A stretch of DNA of 64,000 bases from Rhizobium sp. C4 (lineage in GTDB: Bacteria > Pseudomonadota > Alphaproteobacteria > Rhizobiales > Rhizobiaceae). Below are positions 19,048 to 28,166 of the stretch, in pieces (within the stretch, counting starts at the first letter, position 1; each line of letters starts with the position of its first letter). The notes under the pieces are model-generated. The model was given only the letters and a program-made list of their open reading frames with translations. It made no database searches and was not told where the DNA came from. Location: positions 28,494 through 92,493 of the forward strand of contig NZ_JAJNCX010000017.1 of assembly GCF_021026315.1 (NCBI RefSeq), written 5' to 3'. A program made the translations under genes and the position numbers.

Positions 19048-20433
19048 ATGCAGGTCAAGATGAACGGCAATGTGTCTTTCTGGTATGCCGATCTTGGAGG
19101 TCTGCCGAAAAAGCGCCCCGGCCTGCCGGGCGACAGGCAGGCCGATATCTGCATCATCGGCGCCGGTTATACCGGGCTTTGGACCGCCTATTATTTGAAG
19201 AAGACCAATCCTTCGCTTTCCATTGTCATCGTCGAGCGGGAATTTGCCGGTTTCGGTGGAGCAGGGCGCAATGGCGGGTGGCTGTCCGGCGGGTTCGACT
19301 GGTCGCGGGAGAAATATCTGAAAGGGTCCAGTCGGCAGGCGGTGATTGCCATGCAGCGGGCGATGGCGGGCACCGTGGACGAGGTGATCCGCATTGCTGC
19401 GCTTGAAGGGATCGATGCCGATATTCTGAGAGCCGATAATCTGGTTGTCGCCACCAATGTCGCGCAGATGGAGCGACTGATTGATGACCACAAGACGATG
19501 CTCGACTGGGAGGTGCCGGCGGAAAAGATCGGACTGCTTTCGGCCCATGAGGCGGCGGAGCGGGTTTGCGTGGCGGGTGTCCGGGGCGGGCTGGTGACGC
19601 GCGGCATGGCGCGGGTGCAGCCGGCGAAGCTCGCGCGCGGGCTGGCTAAGGCCGTGGAGCGGCTGGGCGTGACGATTTATGAGGGGACGGCTGTCACGGG
19701 CTATCGCAACGGCGTGGTGGAGACGGATCTGGGCAACGTGCGTGCGCCGGTGATCCTGCGGGCGACGGAAGGGTTTACGGCGGGTCTGAAAGGCCATGAG
19801 CGGGAATGGTTGCCGCTCAACAGTGCCCAGATCGTGACGGAACCCTTGCCGGATGCGCTCTGGGACGAGATCGGCTGGCGGGGACATGAATTGCTGAGCG
19901 AAGGTGCGCATGCCTATTGCTATGCGCAGCGCACGCGGGAAGGCCGCATCGCCATGGGCGGGCGCGGCGTGCCCTACCGCTTCGGCTCGCGCACGGATGT
20001 GAACGGGCAGACGCAGGACGCAACGATCGCGCAGCTGCAGGCGATCCTTTTCCGGTTGTTTCCGCAGGTGAAGGGGATCGGCATCGACCATGCCTGGTGC
20101 GGCGTGCTTGGCGTGCCGCGTGACTGGTGCACGACGGCGGGCTTTGATGTGGCAAGCGGCATCGGCTGGGCCGGCGGCTATGTGGGCCTGGGCGTTTCAA
20201 GCTCCAACCTTGCCGGCCGCACGCTGACGGATCTGGTGCTGAAGCGGGATACGGAGTTGGTGCGCCTGCCCTGGGTGAACCGAAGCGTCAGCCGCTGGGA
20301 GCCGGAACCGTTGCGCTGGCTTGGCGTTCACACCATGTATCAGTTGTACCGCCTTGCCGACGAACGCGAGGCGCAGGGACTGGGGAGAACATCGCGGCTC
20401 GCGCGTTTTGCCGACAAACTCACGGGACATTGA
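19048..20433 (+). CDS. FAD-dependent amine/amino acid oxidoreductase (DAO family)
   Basis: The 461-residue protein has an N-terminal FAD-binding Rossmann motif ADICIIGAGYTGLWTAYYL and the family's GRNGGWLSGG flavin loop. A second cofactor motif near the C-terminus reads GWAGGYVGLGVSSSNLAGR. It belongs to the DadA/OrdL group of D-amino acid or amine oxidoreductases. The tail has an extra helix (TMYQLYRLADEREAQGLGR). It is followed by a GntR regulator and a second enzyme of the same family, probably one functional unit. The substrate is unknown. Confidence 0.83.
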   Translation: MQVKMNGNVSFWYADLGGLPKKRPGLPGDRQADICIIGAGYTGLWTAYYLKKTNPSLSIVIVEREFAGFGGAGRNGGWLSGGFDWSREKYLKGSSRQAVIAMQRAMAGTVDEVIRIAALEGIDADILRADNLVVATNVAQMERLIDDHKTMLDWEVPAEKIGLLSAHEAAERVCVAGVRGGLVTRGMARVQPAKLARGLAKAVERLGVTIYEGTAVTGYRNGVVETDLGNVRAPVILRATEGFTAGLKGHEREWLPLNSAQIVTEPLPDALWDEIGWRGHELLSEGAHAYCYAQRTREGRIAMGGRGVPYRFGSRTDVNGQTQDATIAQLQAILFRLFPQVKGIGIDHAWCGVLGVPRDWCTTAGFDVASGIGWAGGYVGLGVSSSNLAGRTLTDLVLKRDTELVRLPWVNRSVSRWEPEPLRWLGVHTMYQLYRLADEREAQGLGRTSRLARFADKLTGH

Positions 20434-20496
20434 TGCCCGATTGTAACGGGGCACTGGCATCGCGACGCAACTGACGATAATCTCCGCCACGCACTT

Positions 20497-21192
20497 TTGA
20501 TCAATCGCCGGGTGAACGGGAAAAACTTGCTGAAGCCTTTGGACAGGAACACGCGTGAAAGCGTGAAGAAATGGACCTACCGGTCGCTGCGCTATTCGGT
20601 GATGACCGGGCGTCTGCCGCCCGGCCAGGCGGTCACCATCACCGGGCTTGCGGAACAGCTTGGCGTTTCGGCCATGCCGATCCGCGAGGCGCTGCATCTG
20701 CTGGTGGCCGACGGGGCGCTGGAACATCTCGACAATCGCCGCGTGCGCGTGCCCAACATGACGCCGGAGAAATTCGACGAGACGTTGTCCGCACGCATTG
20801 CGCTCGAAACGCTGGCGGCCGAACGCGCCATGCTGCATGTCGACGAGGCGCGGCTGATGCGCATGCAGAAGATCGATTCCGAGATCGACGAGGCCTATGA
20901 TGCCGGCGACATCGAAACCGGGATCGAGCGCAATTTTGCCTTCCACCGCTGTCTCTACGAGACGCGCTCGTCTGCCGTGCTGCTGCCGCTGATCGAATCG
21001 GTCTGGGTGCGGCTCGGGCCGTTCATGCGCGAAGCGACGGAAAATCTGGAAGAGACCTATCGTTTCGACCGCCATGCCGAGGCAATGCAGGCGATCCGCG
21101 ACAAGGATAGCGAAGCGCTGAGACGCGCCATCGAGTCCGATATTCAGGACGGGGCAGGCTATCTGGGACGCAAGCGTTTTTCCGAGGCGTGA
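20497..21192 (+). CDS. GntR-family transcriptional regulator (FCD type)
   Basis: The product has up to 231 residues. The winged helix (about residues 25-90) has ITGLAEQLGVSAMPIREALH, the GntR recognition region. The all-helical FCD ligand domain follows, with the acid/His metal-binding pattern (RNFAFHRCLY and RHAEAMQAI). TTG 20497, GTG 20512 and TTG 20527 are all possible starts; the last has GGGA close before it. It lies between two oxidoreductase genes and most likely controls them in response to their substrate or product. Confidence 0.83.
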   Translation: MINRRVNGKNLLKPLDRNTRESVKKWTYRSLRYSVMTGRLPPGQAVTITGLAEQLGVSAMPIREALHLLVADGALEHLDNRRVRVPNMTPEKFDETLSARIALETLAAERAMLHVDEARLMRMQKIDSEIDEAYDAGDIETGIERNFAFHRCLYETRSSAVLLPLIESVWVRLGPFMREATENLEETYRFDRHAEAMQAIRDKDSEALRRAIESDIQDGAGYLGRKRFSEA

Positions 21193-21202
21193 AGGTGGTT
21201 GC

Positions 21203-22507
21203 TTGGATATCCTGACGATCAACGGCGATACCGGCCGCTATCCCAAGAGCTATTACGCGGCCACAGCCCATCCGTTTGAGGCGGCGCCGGCGCCGCAAGG
21301 CGATATAAGCTGCGATGTCTGCATCATTGGTGGCGGGTTTACCGGGGTGTCGAGTGCGCTGCATCTGGCCAAGCGCGGCTACAAGGTCGTGCTGCTGGAG
21401 GCGAACCGCATTGGCTGGGGTGCTTCAGGGCGCAATGGCGGGCAGGTGAATACCGGCATGCGGCTCGACCAGCCGGTGCTGGAGGCGAAATACGGGCGCG
21501 AGACGGCGCATCGGCTGTGGGCAGTTGCGACGCAGGCGGTCGATCTGGTAAAGGGGCTGATTGCCGAACATGGGATCGATTGCGGCTTCAAGCCGGGCGT
21601 GATCCATTCTTCGCACCGTCCCGGCGATGCGCTACATCTGGCCGAACTGACCGACGCGATGCGTGATCATTACGGTGTCCAGTCGATGGAGTTGCTGGAC
21701 CGCGATGCGCTGCATGCGCTGCTACCGACGGATTTTTATTGCTGCGGCTTGCTGGATCGCGATGCGGGGCATCTGCATCCGCTGAACTATCTCTTCGGCC
21801 TTGCCCGTACGGCGCAGGCGCAAGGTGCGGTGCTGCATGAGAACGCGCGCGTCGTTTCCATCGAGAAGGGTAGCCCGGCTATCGTAAAGACGGATCGGGC
21901 GACGATCCGGGCGGATCACGTCGTGGTTGGCGTCAATGGCTATGGCGGACGGCTGGTTGGCGAGGATGCGCCCTTTGTCATGCCGATCAATGCCTATGTC
22001 GGCACGACGCGGCCTCTGACGTACGACGAGGCGGCGCGGGTGCTGACCGAGGATTACGCCGTTGCGGACTCCAAATTCGTCATCAATTACTTTCGTTTGA
22101 CGCAAGATCGCCGGCTGCTGTTCGGCGGTGGCGAAAGCTATGGCTATCGCTTCCCGGCCGATCTCGACGGGATCGTGCGGCGGCCGATGAGCCGAGTCTT
22201 CCCGCATCTGCGCGACGTGCCCTTCGACTATCGCTGGGGCGGAACGCTCGGCATTACCATGAGCCGGATGCCGCATTTCAGACGGCATGCGGGGAATATC
22301 CTGACGGCGGGTGGCTTCTCGGGCCAAGGTGTGGCGCTGGCGACGCTGGCGGGTCAGGTGATTGCCGATGCGGTTGCGGGGCAGGCGGAGCGGTTCGACC
22401 TCATGGCCTCGCTGCCGGCGGTGCCTTTCCCCGGTGGAACGGCGATGCGGCTGCCGCTGCTGGTGCTGGCGATGACGTGGTATGCGCTGAGGGACCGGCT
22501 GGGGTAA
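21203..22507 (+). CDS. FAD-dependent oxidoreductase (gamma-glutamylputrescine oxidase-like)
   Basis: The 434-residue protein starts at TTG 21203, preceded by AAGGTGG. The FAD motif is DVCIIGGGFTGVSSALHLAK, and WGASGRNGGQVNTG is the flavin-contact loop of the DAO family. C-terminal GGFSGQGVALATLAG closes the FAD site. The overall pattern is closest to PuuB/OrdL enzymes that oxidise gamma-glutamylputrescine or related secondary amines. The start is 10 bases after the GntR stop, so the two are cotranscribed. No puuA, puuC or transporter is nearby, so putrescine use is not established. Confidence 0.84.
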   Translation: MDILTINGDTGRYPKSYYAATAHPFEAAPAPQGDISCDVCIIGGGFTGVSSALHLAKRGYKVVLLEANRIGWGASGRNGGQVNTGMRLDQPVLEAKYGRETAHRLWAVATQAVDLVKGLIAEHGIDCGFKPGVIHSSHRPGDALHLAELTDAMRDHYGVQSMELLDRDALHALLPTDFYCCGLLDRDAGHLHPLNYLFGLARTAQAQGAVLHENARVVSIEKGSPAIVKTDRATIRADHVVVGVNGYGGRLVGEDAPFVMPINAYVGTTRPLTYDEAARVLTEDYAVADSKFVINYFRLTQDRRLLFGGGESYGYRFPADLDGIVRRPMSRVFPHLRDVPFDYRWGGTLGITMSRMPHFRRHAGNILTAGGFSGQGVALATLAGQVIADAVAGQAERFDLMASLPAVPFPGGTAMRLPLLVLAMTWYALRDRLG

Positions 22508-22524
22508 TCCCGGCTTCGGTAAGA

Positions 22525-22700
22525 ATAAAGGCCCCTCCCCACCCTCCCCACAAGGGGGAGGGAGGCCGTGCGGCCCCCATAAGTGCGCCATCAATCGCAA
22601 ACGGCGTGGAAAACTCGGTGCTCAATCGAGGCGTTGCAGGCGCATCTATCCGTCTCCCCCCTTGTGGGGGAGATGGCGGCAGCCAGAGGGGGTCTTTACC
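22525..22700. repeat. Mosaic palindromic repeat, copy B (module Q then P)
   Basis: Module Q (22525-22576, with CCCTCCCCACAAGGGGGAGG) comes first here and module P (22643-22700, TCTCCCCCCTTGTGGGGGAGA, then GGCGGCAGCCAGAGGGGG) second, with 66 bases of other sequence between. The order is opposite to copy A at 14577. It lies between the convergent oxidoreductase and etfA genes and may also act as a transcription end. Confidence 0.75.
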
Positions 22701-22759
22701 CACAAACGAAAAACGGGCCGGCAAGCCGACCCGTTCTTCAATCACAATGCCTTGATGGC

Positions 22760-23689
22760 TCAGAGCGCCTTTTCGAGCTCCGGCAGGGCTTCGAAGAGGT
22801 CTGCGACGAGGCCGTAGTCGGCGACCTGGAAGATCGGGGCTTCCTCGTCCTTGTTGATCGCAACGATGACCTTCGAGTCCTTCATGCCGGCGAGGTGCTG
22901 GATGGCACCGGAAATGCCGCAGGCGATGTAGAGTTCAGGCGCGACCACCTTGCCGGTCTGGCCGACCTGCCAGTCGTTCGGGGCGTAGCCGGCGTCGACG
23001 GCAGCGCGCGAGGCGCCAACGGCGGCACCGAGCTTGTCGGCGACGGGCAGGATGACTTCCTGGAACTTCTCGGAAGAGCCGAGTGCACGGCCGCCCGAGA
23101 TGATGATCTTGGCGGAGGTCAGTTCCGGACGGTCGGAAGACGACAGTGCATCCGAGACATGGGCCGAAAGGCCCGGGTTTGCAGCAGCGCCGACGGTTTC
23201 AACAGCAGCCGAACCGCCTTCAGCAGCGGCCGCGAAGGAGGCCGTGCGGACCGTGATCACCTTCTTGGCGTCAGTGGACTGAACCGTCTGGATGGCGTTG
23301 CCGGCATAGATCGGACGCTTGAACGTGTCAGCCGAGACGACCTCGATGATTTCCGAGATCTGCATGACGTCGAGCAGGGCAGCAACGCGCGGCATGATGT
23401 TCTTGGCCGAGGCCGTTGCGGCGCCAACGATGGCGTCATAGGAGCCGGCGAGCGACACGATGAGGGCGGCAACCGGTTCAGCCAGCTGATGGCCATAGGC
23501 GGCGTCATCGGCAACCAGAACCTTGGCAACGCCTTCAAGCTTGGCAGCCTGTTCGCCAACAGCAGACGCGCCGGCACCGGCCACCAGCACATGCACGTCG
23601 CCGCCGATCTTGGCGGCAGCGGTCAGTGCCTTGGCGGTCTGGTCGGAAAGGGTCTTGTTGTCGTGGTCGGCAACGAGAAGAATGGTCAT
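22760..23689 (-). CDS. etfA: Electron transfer flavoprotein alpha subunit
   Basis: The protein has 309 residues. The C-terminal FAD domain carries [45 protein letters not shown] and [11 protein letters not shown], the complete ETF-alpha signature. It passes electrons from acyl-CoA dehydrogenases to ETF-ubiquinone oxidoreductase as a heterodimer with EtfB, whose gene lies 22 bases upstream. The set fits fatty acid and amino acid oxidation rather than the nitrogen-fixation fixAB pair. Confidence 0.95.
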   Translation of the reverse strand: MTILLVADHDNKTLSDQTAKALTAAAKIGGDVHVLVAGAGASAVGEQAAKLEGVAKVLVADDAAYGHQLAEPVAALIVSLAGSYDAIVGAATASAKNIMPRVAALLDVMQISEIIEVVSADTFKRPIYAGNAIQTVQSTDAKKVITVRTASFAAAAEGGSAAVETVGAAANPGLSAHVSDALSSSDRPELTSAKIIISGGRALGSSEKFQEVILPVADKLGAAVGASRAAVDAGYAPNDWQVGQTGKVVAPELYIACGISGAIQHLAGMKDSKVIVAINKDEEAPIFQVADYGLVADLFEALPELEKAL

Positions 23690-23711
23690 GATGGTTCTCC
23701 CTTCCGTAACT

Positions 23712-24461
23712 TTAGAGGACGCCAGCGGACTTGAGGCTGGATACCAGCTCAGCCACGGACTTGACCTTGACGCCCGCCTTGCGGCCGCCCGGCTCTTCGG
23801 TCTTCAGCACCTTGAGGCGCGGCGCGACATCGACGCCGTAATCGGCAGGCGACTTCTTGTCGAGCGGCTTCTTCTTGGCCTTCATGATGTTCGGCAGCGA
23901 GGCGTAGCGCGGCTCGTTCAGACGCAGGTCCGTCGTGACGATGGCGGGCAGCTTGATCTCGATGGTCTGGAGACCACCATCGACTTCGCGGGTGACGTTG
24001 GCCTTGGAGCTGTCCACGATCTCGATCTTCGAGGCGAACGTGCCCTGGGCCCAGCCGAGGAGGGCGGCCAGCATCTGGCCGGTCTGGTTGTTGTCGTCGT
24101 CGATCGCCTGCTTGCCAACGATGACGAGGCCAGGCTGTTCGGCTTCGACGACACCCTTGACGATCTTGGCAACGGCGAGCGGCTCGACGGTTTCGTCGGT
24201 CTCGATCAGGATGCCGCGGTCGGCGCCCATGGCGAGCGCGGTGCGGATGGTTTCTTCTGCCTTGGCAGGACCGACCGACACGACAACAACTTCGGTTGCC
24301 TTGCCGGCTTCCTTCAGGCGAAGCGCCTCTTCAACGGAGATTTCGTCGAACGGGTTCATAGACATTTTCACGTTCGCCAGTTCGACGCCCGTTCCGTCGC
24401 CCTTGACGCGGATCTTCACGTTGTAATCCACAACGCGCTTCACTGTGACAACAATCTTCAT
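23712..24461 (-). CDS. etfB: Electron transfer flavoprotein beta subunit
   Basis: The 249-residue protein begins at ATG 24461 ([14 protein letters not shown]), with GGAAGG five bases upstream on the minus strand. [26 protein letters not shown] and the C-terminal ETF-beta signature [20 protein letters not shown] are present. It binds AMP and recognises partner dehydrogenases. It is first in the etfB-etfA operon. About 290 bases separate it from the rhomboid gene and should contain the operon promoter. Confidence 0.95.
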   Translation of the reverse strand: MKIVVTVKRVVDYNVKIRVKGDGTGVELANVKMSMNPFDEISVEEALRLKEAGKATEVVVVSVGPAKAEETIRTALAMGADRGILIETDETVEPLAVAKIVKGVVEAEQPGLVIVGKQAIDDDNNQTGQMLAALLGWAQGTFASKIEIVDSSKANVTREVDGGLQTIEIKLPAIVTTDLRLNEPRYASLPNIMKAKKKPLDKKSPADYGVDVAPRLKVLKTEEPGGRKAGVKVKSVAELVSSLKSAGVL

Positions 24462-24748
24462 GGAGCCCTTCCTTCGCAATTTCCTGGAGGAACATGCGTC
24501 AATCCACACACGGCCGTTTGCCGGTTGGCGACATGGATAAGCGTTTTTCCTCCAAATTCAACGCGCATCACCCCGCCATGGGGATTTTTTTGTCGGCACC
24601 TGGAGTTTGTCCGCGGGACAATCGATCCGCGGCGCCTCCGGGTTTCGGGCAGTTCTCTATCTTACGTTTACGTGAAGGTCAATAATCTTCACGGTCGATC
24701 ATCTGAAAGCGACAAATTCACGCATGGGAATTTGGTTCCCGATGGCCG

Positions 24749-25462
24749 CTATTCGCCCCCGCCCTCCGCCGGTTTCGGCGTCCCGCGGTCGAAGAGATGG
24801 ACGCTCCGCCGCTTGAGGATGATCACCAGCACGGCACCGGCGACGATCCCGCCCGTGTGGGCGCCCCAGGAGACCATGCCGCTATGGTCCGTCGCCAGCA
24901 TGTAGAATTGTTCGCCGATCCACAAGAGGAGTGGAATGAAAGCCGGAAGGGGCAGGGGAATGCCGAAGAGGACCAGCGCCCAGATGCGCACACGCGGGTG
25001 CAGCAGGACATAGGCCGAGAGCACGCCCGAAACCGCGCCGGACGCGCCGATCAGCGGCAGCTGCGATGTCGGGTCCGTCAGGCCGTGGACAAGCGCCCCG
25101 AAGGCGGCGCAGGCGAGAAAGAAGAACGCGTAGCGGATGTGGCCGAGTGCATCCTCGATATTGTCGCCGAAGACCCAGAGGAACAGCATGTTGACCGCAA
25201 CATGCATGGTGTCGATGTGGAAGAAGGCATAGGTGACGAAGGTCGCCCAGGTCGGCACGAGCGCGATCGAGGCATCGAGCCGGTCGCCATTGAACACGGT
25301 CCCGGGGATGAAGCCAAGCGCCATCTGGAGCGTGTTCTGCTCCAGCACGGTTTCGCGCCGCATGGCGATCCAGATCAGAAGGTTGACGATAATCAGGGCA
25401 TAGTTGACGTAGGCGCGCTTGATGTATCGGAGGCCGTTCTGATCGTGGATCGGCAGGAACAT
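24749..25462 (-). CDS. Rhomboid family intramembrane serine protease
   Basis: The product has 237 residues from ATG 25462 (MFLPIHDQNG). Six membrane helices are expected. The catalytic dyad is S141 in GASGAVSG and H202 in WGAHTGG; the loop HVAVNMLFLW supplies the conserved His and Asn. It cleaves substrate proteins within or near the membrane. The gene lies next to the PduO-type adenosyltransferase and upstream of etfB, an order shared among rhizobia. Its substrates are unknown. Confidence 0.9.
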   Translation of the reverse strand: MFLPIHDQNGLRYIKRAYVNYALIIVNLLIWIAMRRETVLEQNTLQMALGFIPGTVFNGDRLDASIALVPTWATFVTYAFFHIDTMHVAVNMLFLWVFGDNIEDALGHIRYAFFFLACAAFGALVHGLTDPTSQLPLIGASGAVSGVLSAYVLLHPRVRIWALVLFGIPLPLPAFIPLLLWIGEQFYMLATDHSGMVSWGAHTGGIVAGAVLVIILKRRSVHLFDRGTPKPAEGGGE

Positions 25463-25466
25463 GGTG

Positions 25467-26045
25467 CTATCTGTCCTTCCCCGGCACCCAGAGCACGTCG
25501 CTCGCGCCATTGTCGTTGGCGACTCGGGCGGCGACGAAGAGCAGGTCGGACAGGCGGTTGATGTAACGCATCGCCGCCGGGTTGATGGTGCCGTGCTCGC
25601 GGTCGTTCAGCGCCACCATCAGGCGTTCGGCGCGGCGCGAGACCGTGCGGGCAACGTGAAGGGCGGCGGAAGCCGGCGAGCCGCCGGGCAGCACGAAGGA
25701 GCGCAGCGGCTGGAGATTGGCGTTCAGCGCGTCGATCGCGTGTTCGAGATCGTCCACCTGTTTCTGTGTCACGCGCAGCGGCTCATAGCCCAGCTCTTCC
25801 GGCGTGCCGGGCGAGGCGAGGTCTGCGCCGAGGTCGAAAAGCGCATTCTGGATTGCCGCGAGGATCGGGTCGAGACTTGGCATATTGGCGGTCGACAGAC
25901 GCGCCATGCCGATGAAGGAATTGGTCTCGTCGACCACGCCATAGGCCTCGACGCGGAGATCGGTCTTGGAAACGCGGTCGCCGCCGGCAAGACCCGTCGT
26001 GCCGTCATCGCCGGTGCGGGTATAGATCTTGTTGAGCTTCACCAT
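25467..26045 (-). CDS. Cob(I)alamin adenosyltransferase, PduO type
   Basis: The 192-residue protein begins MVKLNKIYTRTGDDGTTGLA, the ATP-binding N-terminus of PduO-type enzymes. LRSFVLPGGSPASAALHVAR, TVSRRAERLMVAL and YINRLSDLLFVAAR are the conserved corrinoid and ATP site blocks. It makes adenosylcobalamin, for example for methylmalonyl-CoA mutase. Only four bases separate it from the rhomboid gene and six from the small membrane protein before it, so all three form one operon. Confidence 0.93.
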   Translation of the reverse strand: MVKLNKIYTRTGDDGTTGLAGGDRVSKTDLRVEAYGVVDETNSFIGMARLSTANMPSLDPILAAIQNALFDLGADLASPGTPEELGYEPLRVTQKQVDDLEHAIDALNANLQPLRSFVLPGGSPASAALHVARTVSRRAERLMVALNDREHGTINPAAMRYINRLSDLLFVAARVANDNGASDVLWVPGKDR

Positions 26046-26051
26046 GTGCGA

Positions 26052-26249
26052 TCAGCGGCCCCCGCCGGTCAGCCACAGTGTCAGCATGATCAGCGCCACG
26101 GCGATGGCCTGCAGGGCGACGCGCATCTGCATGAGCTTGTTGGACGTGTTGCCGCTGCCACCTCTGAGGAGGTTCCAAAGGCCCCGGATCAGGACGAGGG
26201 CGGTGGCGACCATGAAAATGATCGCCAGAACGTAGGTAAATCCCCCCAT
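26052..26249 (-). CDS. Small twin-helix membrane protein
   Basis: A 65-residue protein made of two hydrophobic helices (about 4-24 and 43-61) joined by a basic, polar loop (RGGSGNTSNKLMQMR). The pattern fits the HIG1-like twin-transmembrane small proteins of alphaproteobacteria, related to cytochrome oxidase assembly factors. It starts the operon with the adenosyltransferase and rhomboid genes. The role is inferred from family only. Confidence 0.8.
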   Translation of the reverse strand: MGGFTYVLAIIFMVATALVLIRGLWNLLRGGSGNTSNKLMQMRVALQAIAVALIMLTLWLTGGGR

Positions 26250-26274
26250 GACATTTCCTTGATGGTTGCGGCGT

Positions 26275-27105
26275 TCAGCCGACTCTTGAGATCAGTTTGT
26301 AAAACATATCCGCAGGAAGCAGCTTTTTCAAAAGCATTCCCTGCCTTGCCACTGTGGTTACGGCATAATGCGGCTTTGGATTGGGCGAGGTCAGCGCTTT
26401 TTCCAGAACCGCCATCACCGCCTCCGGCCCCAGCTTGCCCTTGGCGCGGCGTTCGCCCTTCAGGCGGTGGAGCTGGCGCTCGTAGGATGCGGCGTGAACC
26501 GAGTTGCGATAGTCGATATTCGCCAGGAACTTCTCGAGCGCGGTGGCGAGAAAGCGCGAGTCGATCGGGCCGGGCTCGATCAGGCAGACATGAATACCGG
26601 TGCCGGCAAGTTCCATGCGCAGCGTGATCGACAGGCCTTCAAGCGCGAATTTCGAGGCCGTGTAGGCGCCGCGATAAGGTGCCGGGACGACGCCGAGGAT
26701 CGACGAGCACTGCACGATGCGGCCATGGCCCTGCCGGCGCATGATGGGGACAATGAGCCGGGTGAGTTCGTGCCAACCGAAGAAATTGGCGTCGAACTGG
26801 GCTTTCAGTACCTCGACGGTCAGGTCTTCGACGGCGCCGGTCTGGCCGTAGGCGCCGTTGTTGAAAAGCGCATCGAGCGTGCCGCCGGTTCGCGCCGTCA
26901 CGTCGTCCACAAGGTGGCGGATGCTTTGAAGGTCCGTGTAGTCCATCAGGAAGGTTTCGATGCCATCGGCTTCGAGCGGGCCGCGATCATCCTCCCGCCG
27001 GACCGTTGCAAAAACGCGCCAGCCTTTTTCCTTCAATGCCTGGGCGCAAAATGCACCGATGCCCGAGGAACAGCCGGTGATCAGAATCGTTTTGCCAGAT
27101 GTCAT
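26275..27105 (-). CDS. Short-chain dehydrogenase/reductase
   Basis: The product has 276 residues from ATG 27105 (MTSGKTILIT), with AGGAA six bases before. Classical SDR features are TGCSSGIGAFCAQ for the nucleotide, NNGAYGQTGAVE in place of the usual NNAG, the catalytic Ser in CSSILGVV and YTASK. The tail (GMLLKKLLPADMFYKLIS) is hydrophobic and amphipathic, as in retinol-dehydrogenase-like SDRs. The substrate is unknown. Confidence 0.87.
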   Translation of the reverse strand: MTSGKTILITGCSSGIGAFCAQALKEKGWRVFATVRREDDRGPLEADGIETFLMDYTDLQSIRHLVDDVTARTGGTLDALFNNGAYGQTGAVEDLTVEVLKAQFDANFFGWHELTRLIVPIMRRQGHGRIVQCSSILGVVPAPYRGAYTASKFALEGLSITLRMELAGTGIHVCLIEPGPIDSRFLATALEKFLANIDYRNSVHAASYERQLHRLKGERRAKGKLGPEAVMAVLEKALTSPNPKPHYAVTTVARQGMLLKKLLPADMFYKLISRVG

Positions 27106-27164
27106 GGGGGATTCCTGTACAAACTCCTTTGCATTTCCCATATTCGAGAGAGTGACGCAACGAA

Positions 27165-28166
27165 ATGCCAATGGTTCGCGACGCTGAAACGACAACCTTG
27201 GAAGAAAGCGGAGGTCCGGTGCCGGTATTTGTGAAGGTGATCTACAGGGTGATCTATGACGCCCTCTACCACTTCACCGACGATGACGGCTGGGCGATGG
27301 CCAGCCATGTCGCGCTGTCGTCGCTGCTGGCCATCTTTCCCTTCCTGATTTTCGGCACGACGCTGGCGACCTTTCTCGGCGCGAAGGAATTTGCCGAAAC
27401 GGCGGTGCATCTCATCTTCGACACATGGCCTGCAACGATTGCCGAACCGATCGCCAAGGAAGTCGTGCAGGTTCTCACCATTCCGCATGGCGGCTTGCTG
27501 ACGATCTCGGTTCTGGCGGCGGCCTACTTTGCCTCCAACGGGATCGAGGCGCTGCGCATTTCGCTCAACCGTGCCTATCGCGTCCACGAGATGCGCCCGT
27601 GGTACATCACGCGCGCACTCAGCCTCATCTATGTGCTTGCTGCGGTGCTCGCGCTTGCTGCGGTCAGCGTCTTTCTCGTCGTCGTGCCGCTCGCTGCGGG
27701 CTATGTGGAGGGCTGGCTGCCCTGGACCCAGGCGATCATCAAGGTGATCGAGAGCTGGCGGGTCTGGGGCACGATCATCGTTCTGACGGTCGCGCTGTTC
27801 ATCGTCCATCTCTACATGCCGGCGGGGCGGCGGCGGTTCATTCAGGTGGTTCCGGGCATTGCCTTCACGCTGATTGCCTGGGCACTCTCGGCCTTTGTCT
27901 TTGCCTATTACATCTCGACCTTCGCCAACTATACCCGCACCTATGCGGGTCTGGCGTCGATCATGATCGTGCTGGTGTTTCTGTACATGGTGGGCGTGAT
28001 CTTCATCATCGGCGGCGAGATCAATGCGGCGATGATGAAATTCCGGGTATTTCGCATGTTCAGCCGAACGCCGGCGCATGCCTTTCCCGCCCATGCCGGC
28101 TCAGACGAGACCCACGCGCCGGCGGATGTCGAGGGGCGAAAGGCCGTCAGCCCGCAGCGCCGCTAG
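27165..28166 (+). CDS. YihY/BrkB family membrane protein
   Basis: The 333-residue protein has six hydrophobic segments. The family motifs are DDDGWAMASHVALSSLLAIF near the first helix, and the late YTRTYAGLASIMIVLVFLYM and GGEINAAMM. The exact role of BrkB/YihY proteins is debated; they are not RNase BN despite older names. The 3' end overlaps the end of the opposing gluQ gene by 66 bases, so the last 22 residues (polar, HAGSDETHAPADVEG) are coded on both strands. Confidence 0.88.
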   Translation: MPMVRDAETTTLEESGGPVPVFVKVIYRVIYDALYHFTDDDGWAMASHVALSSLLAIFPFLIFGTTLATFLGAKEFAETAVHLIFDTWPATIAEPIAKEVVQVLTIPHGGLLTISVLAAAYFASNGIEALRISLNRAYRVHEMRPWYITRALSLIYVLAAVLALAAVSVFLVVVPLAAGYVEGWLPWTQAIIKVIESWRVWGTIIVLTVALFIVHLYMPAGRRRFIQVVPGIAFTLIAWALSAFVFAYYISTFANYTRTYAGLASIMIVLVFLYMVGVIFIIGGEINAAMMKFRVFRMFSRTPAHAFPAHAGSDETHAPADVEGRKAVSPQRR

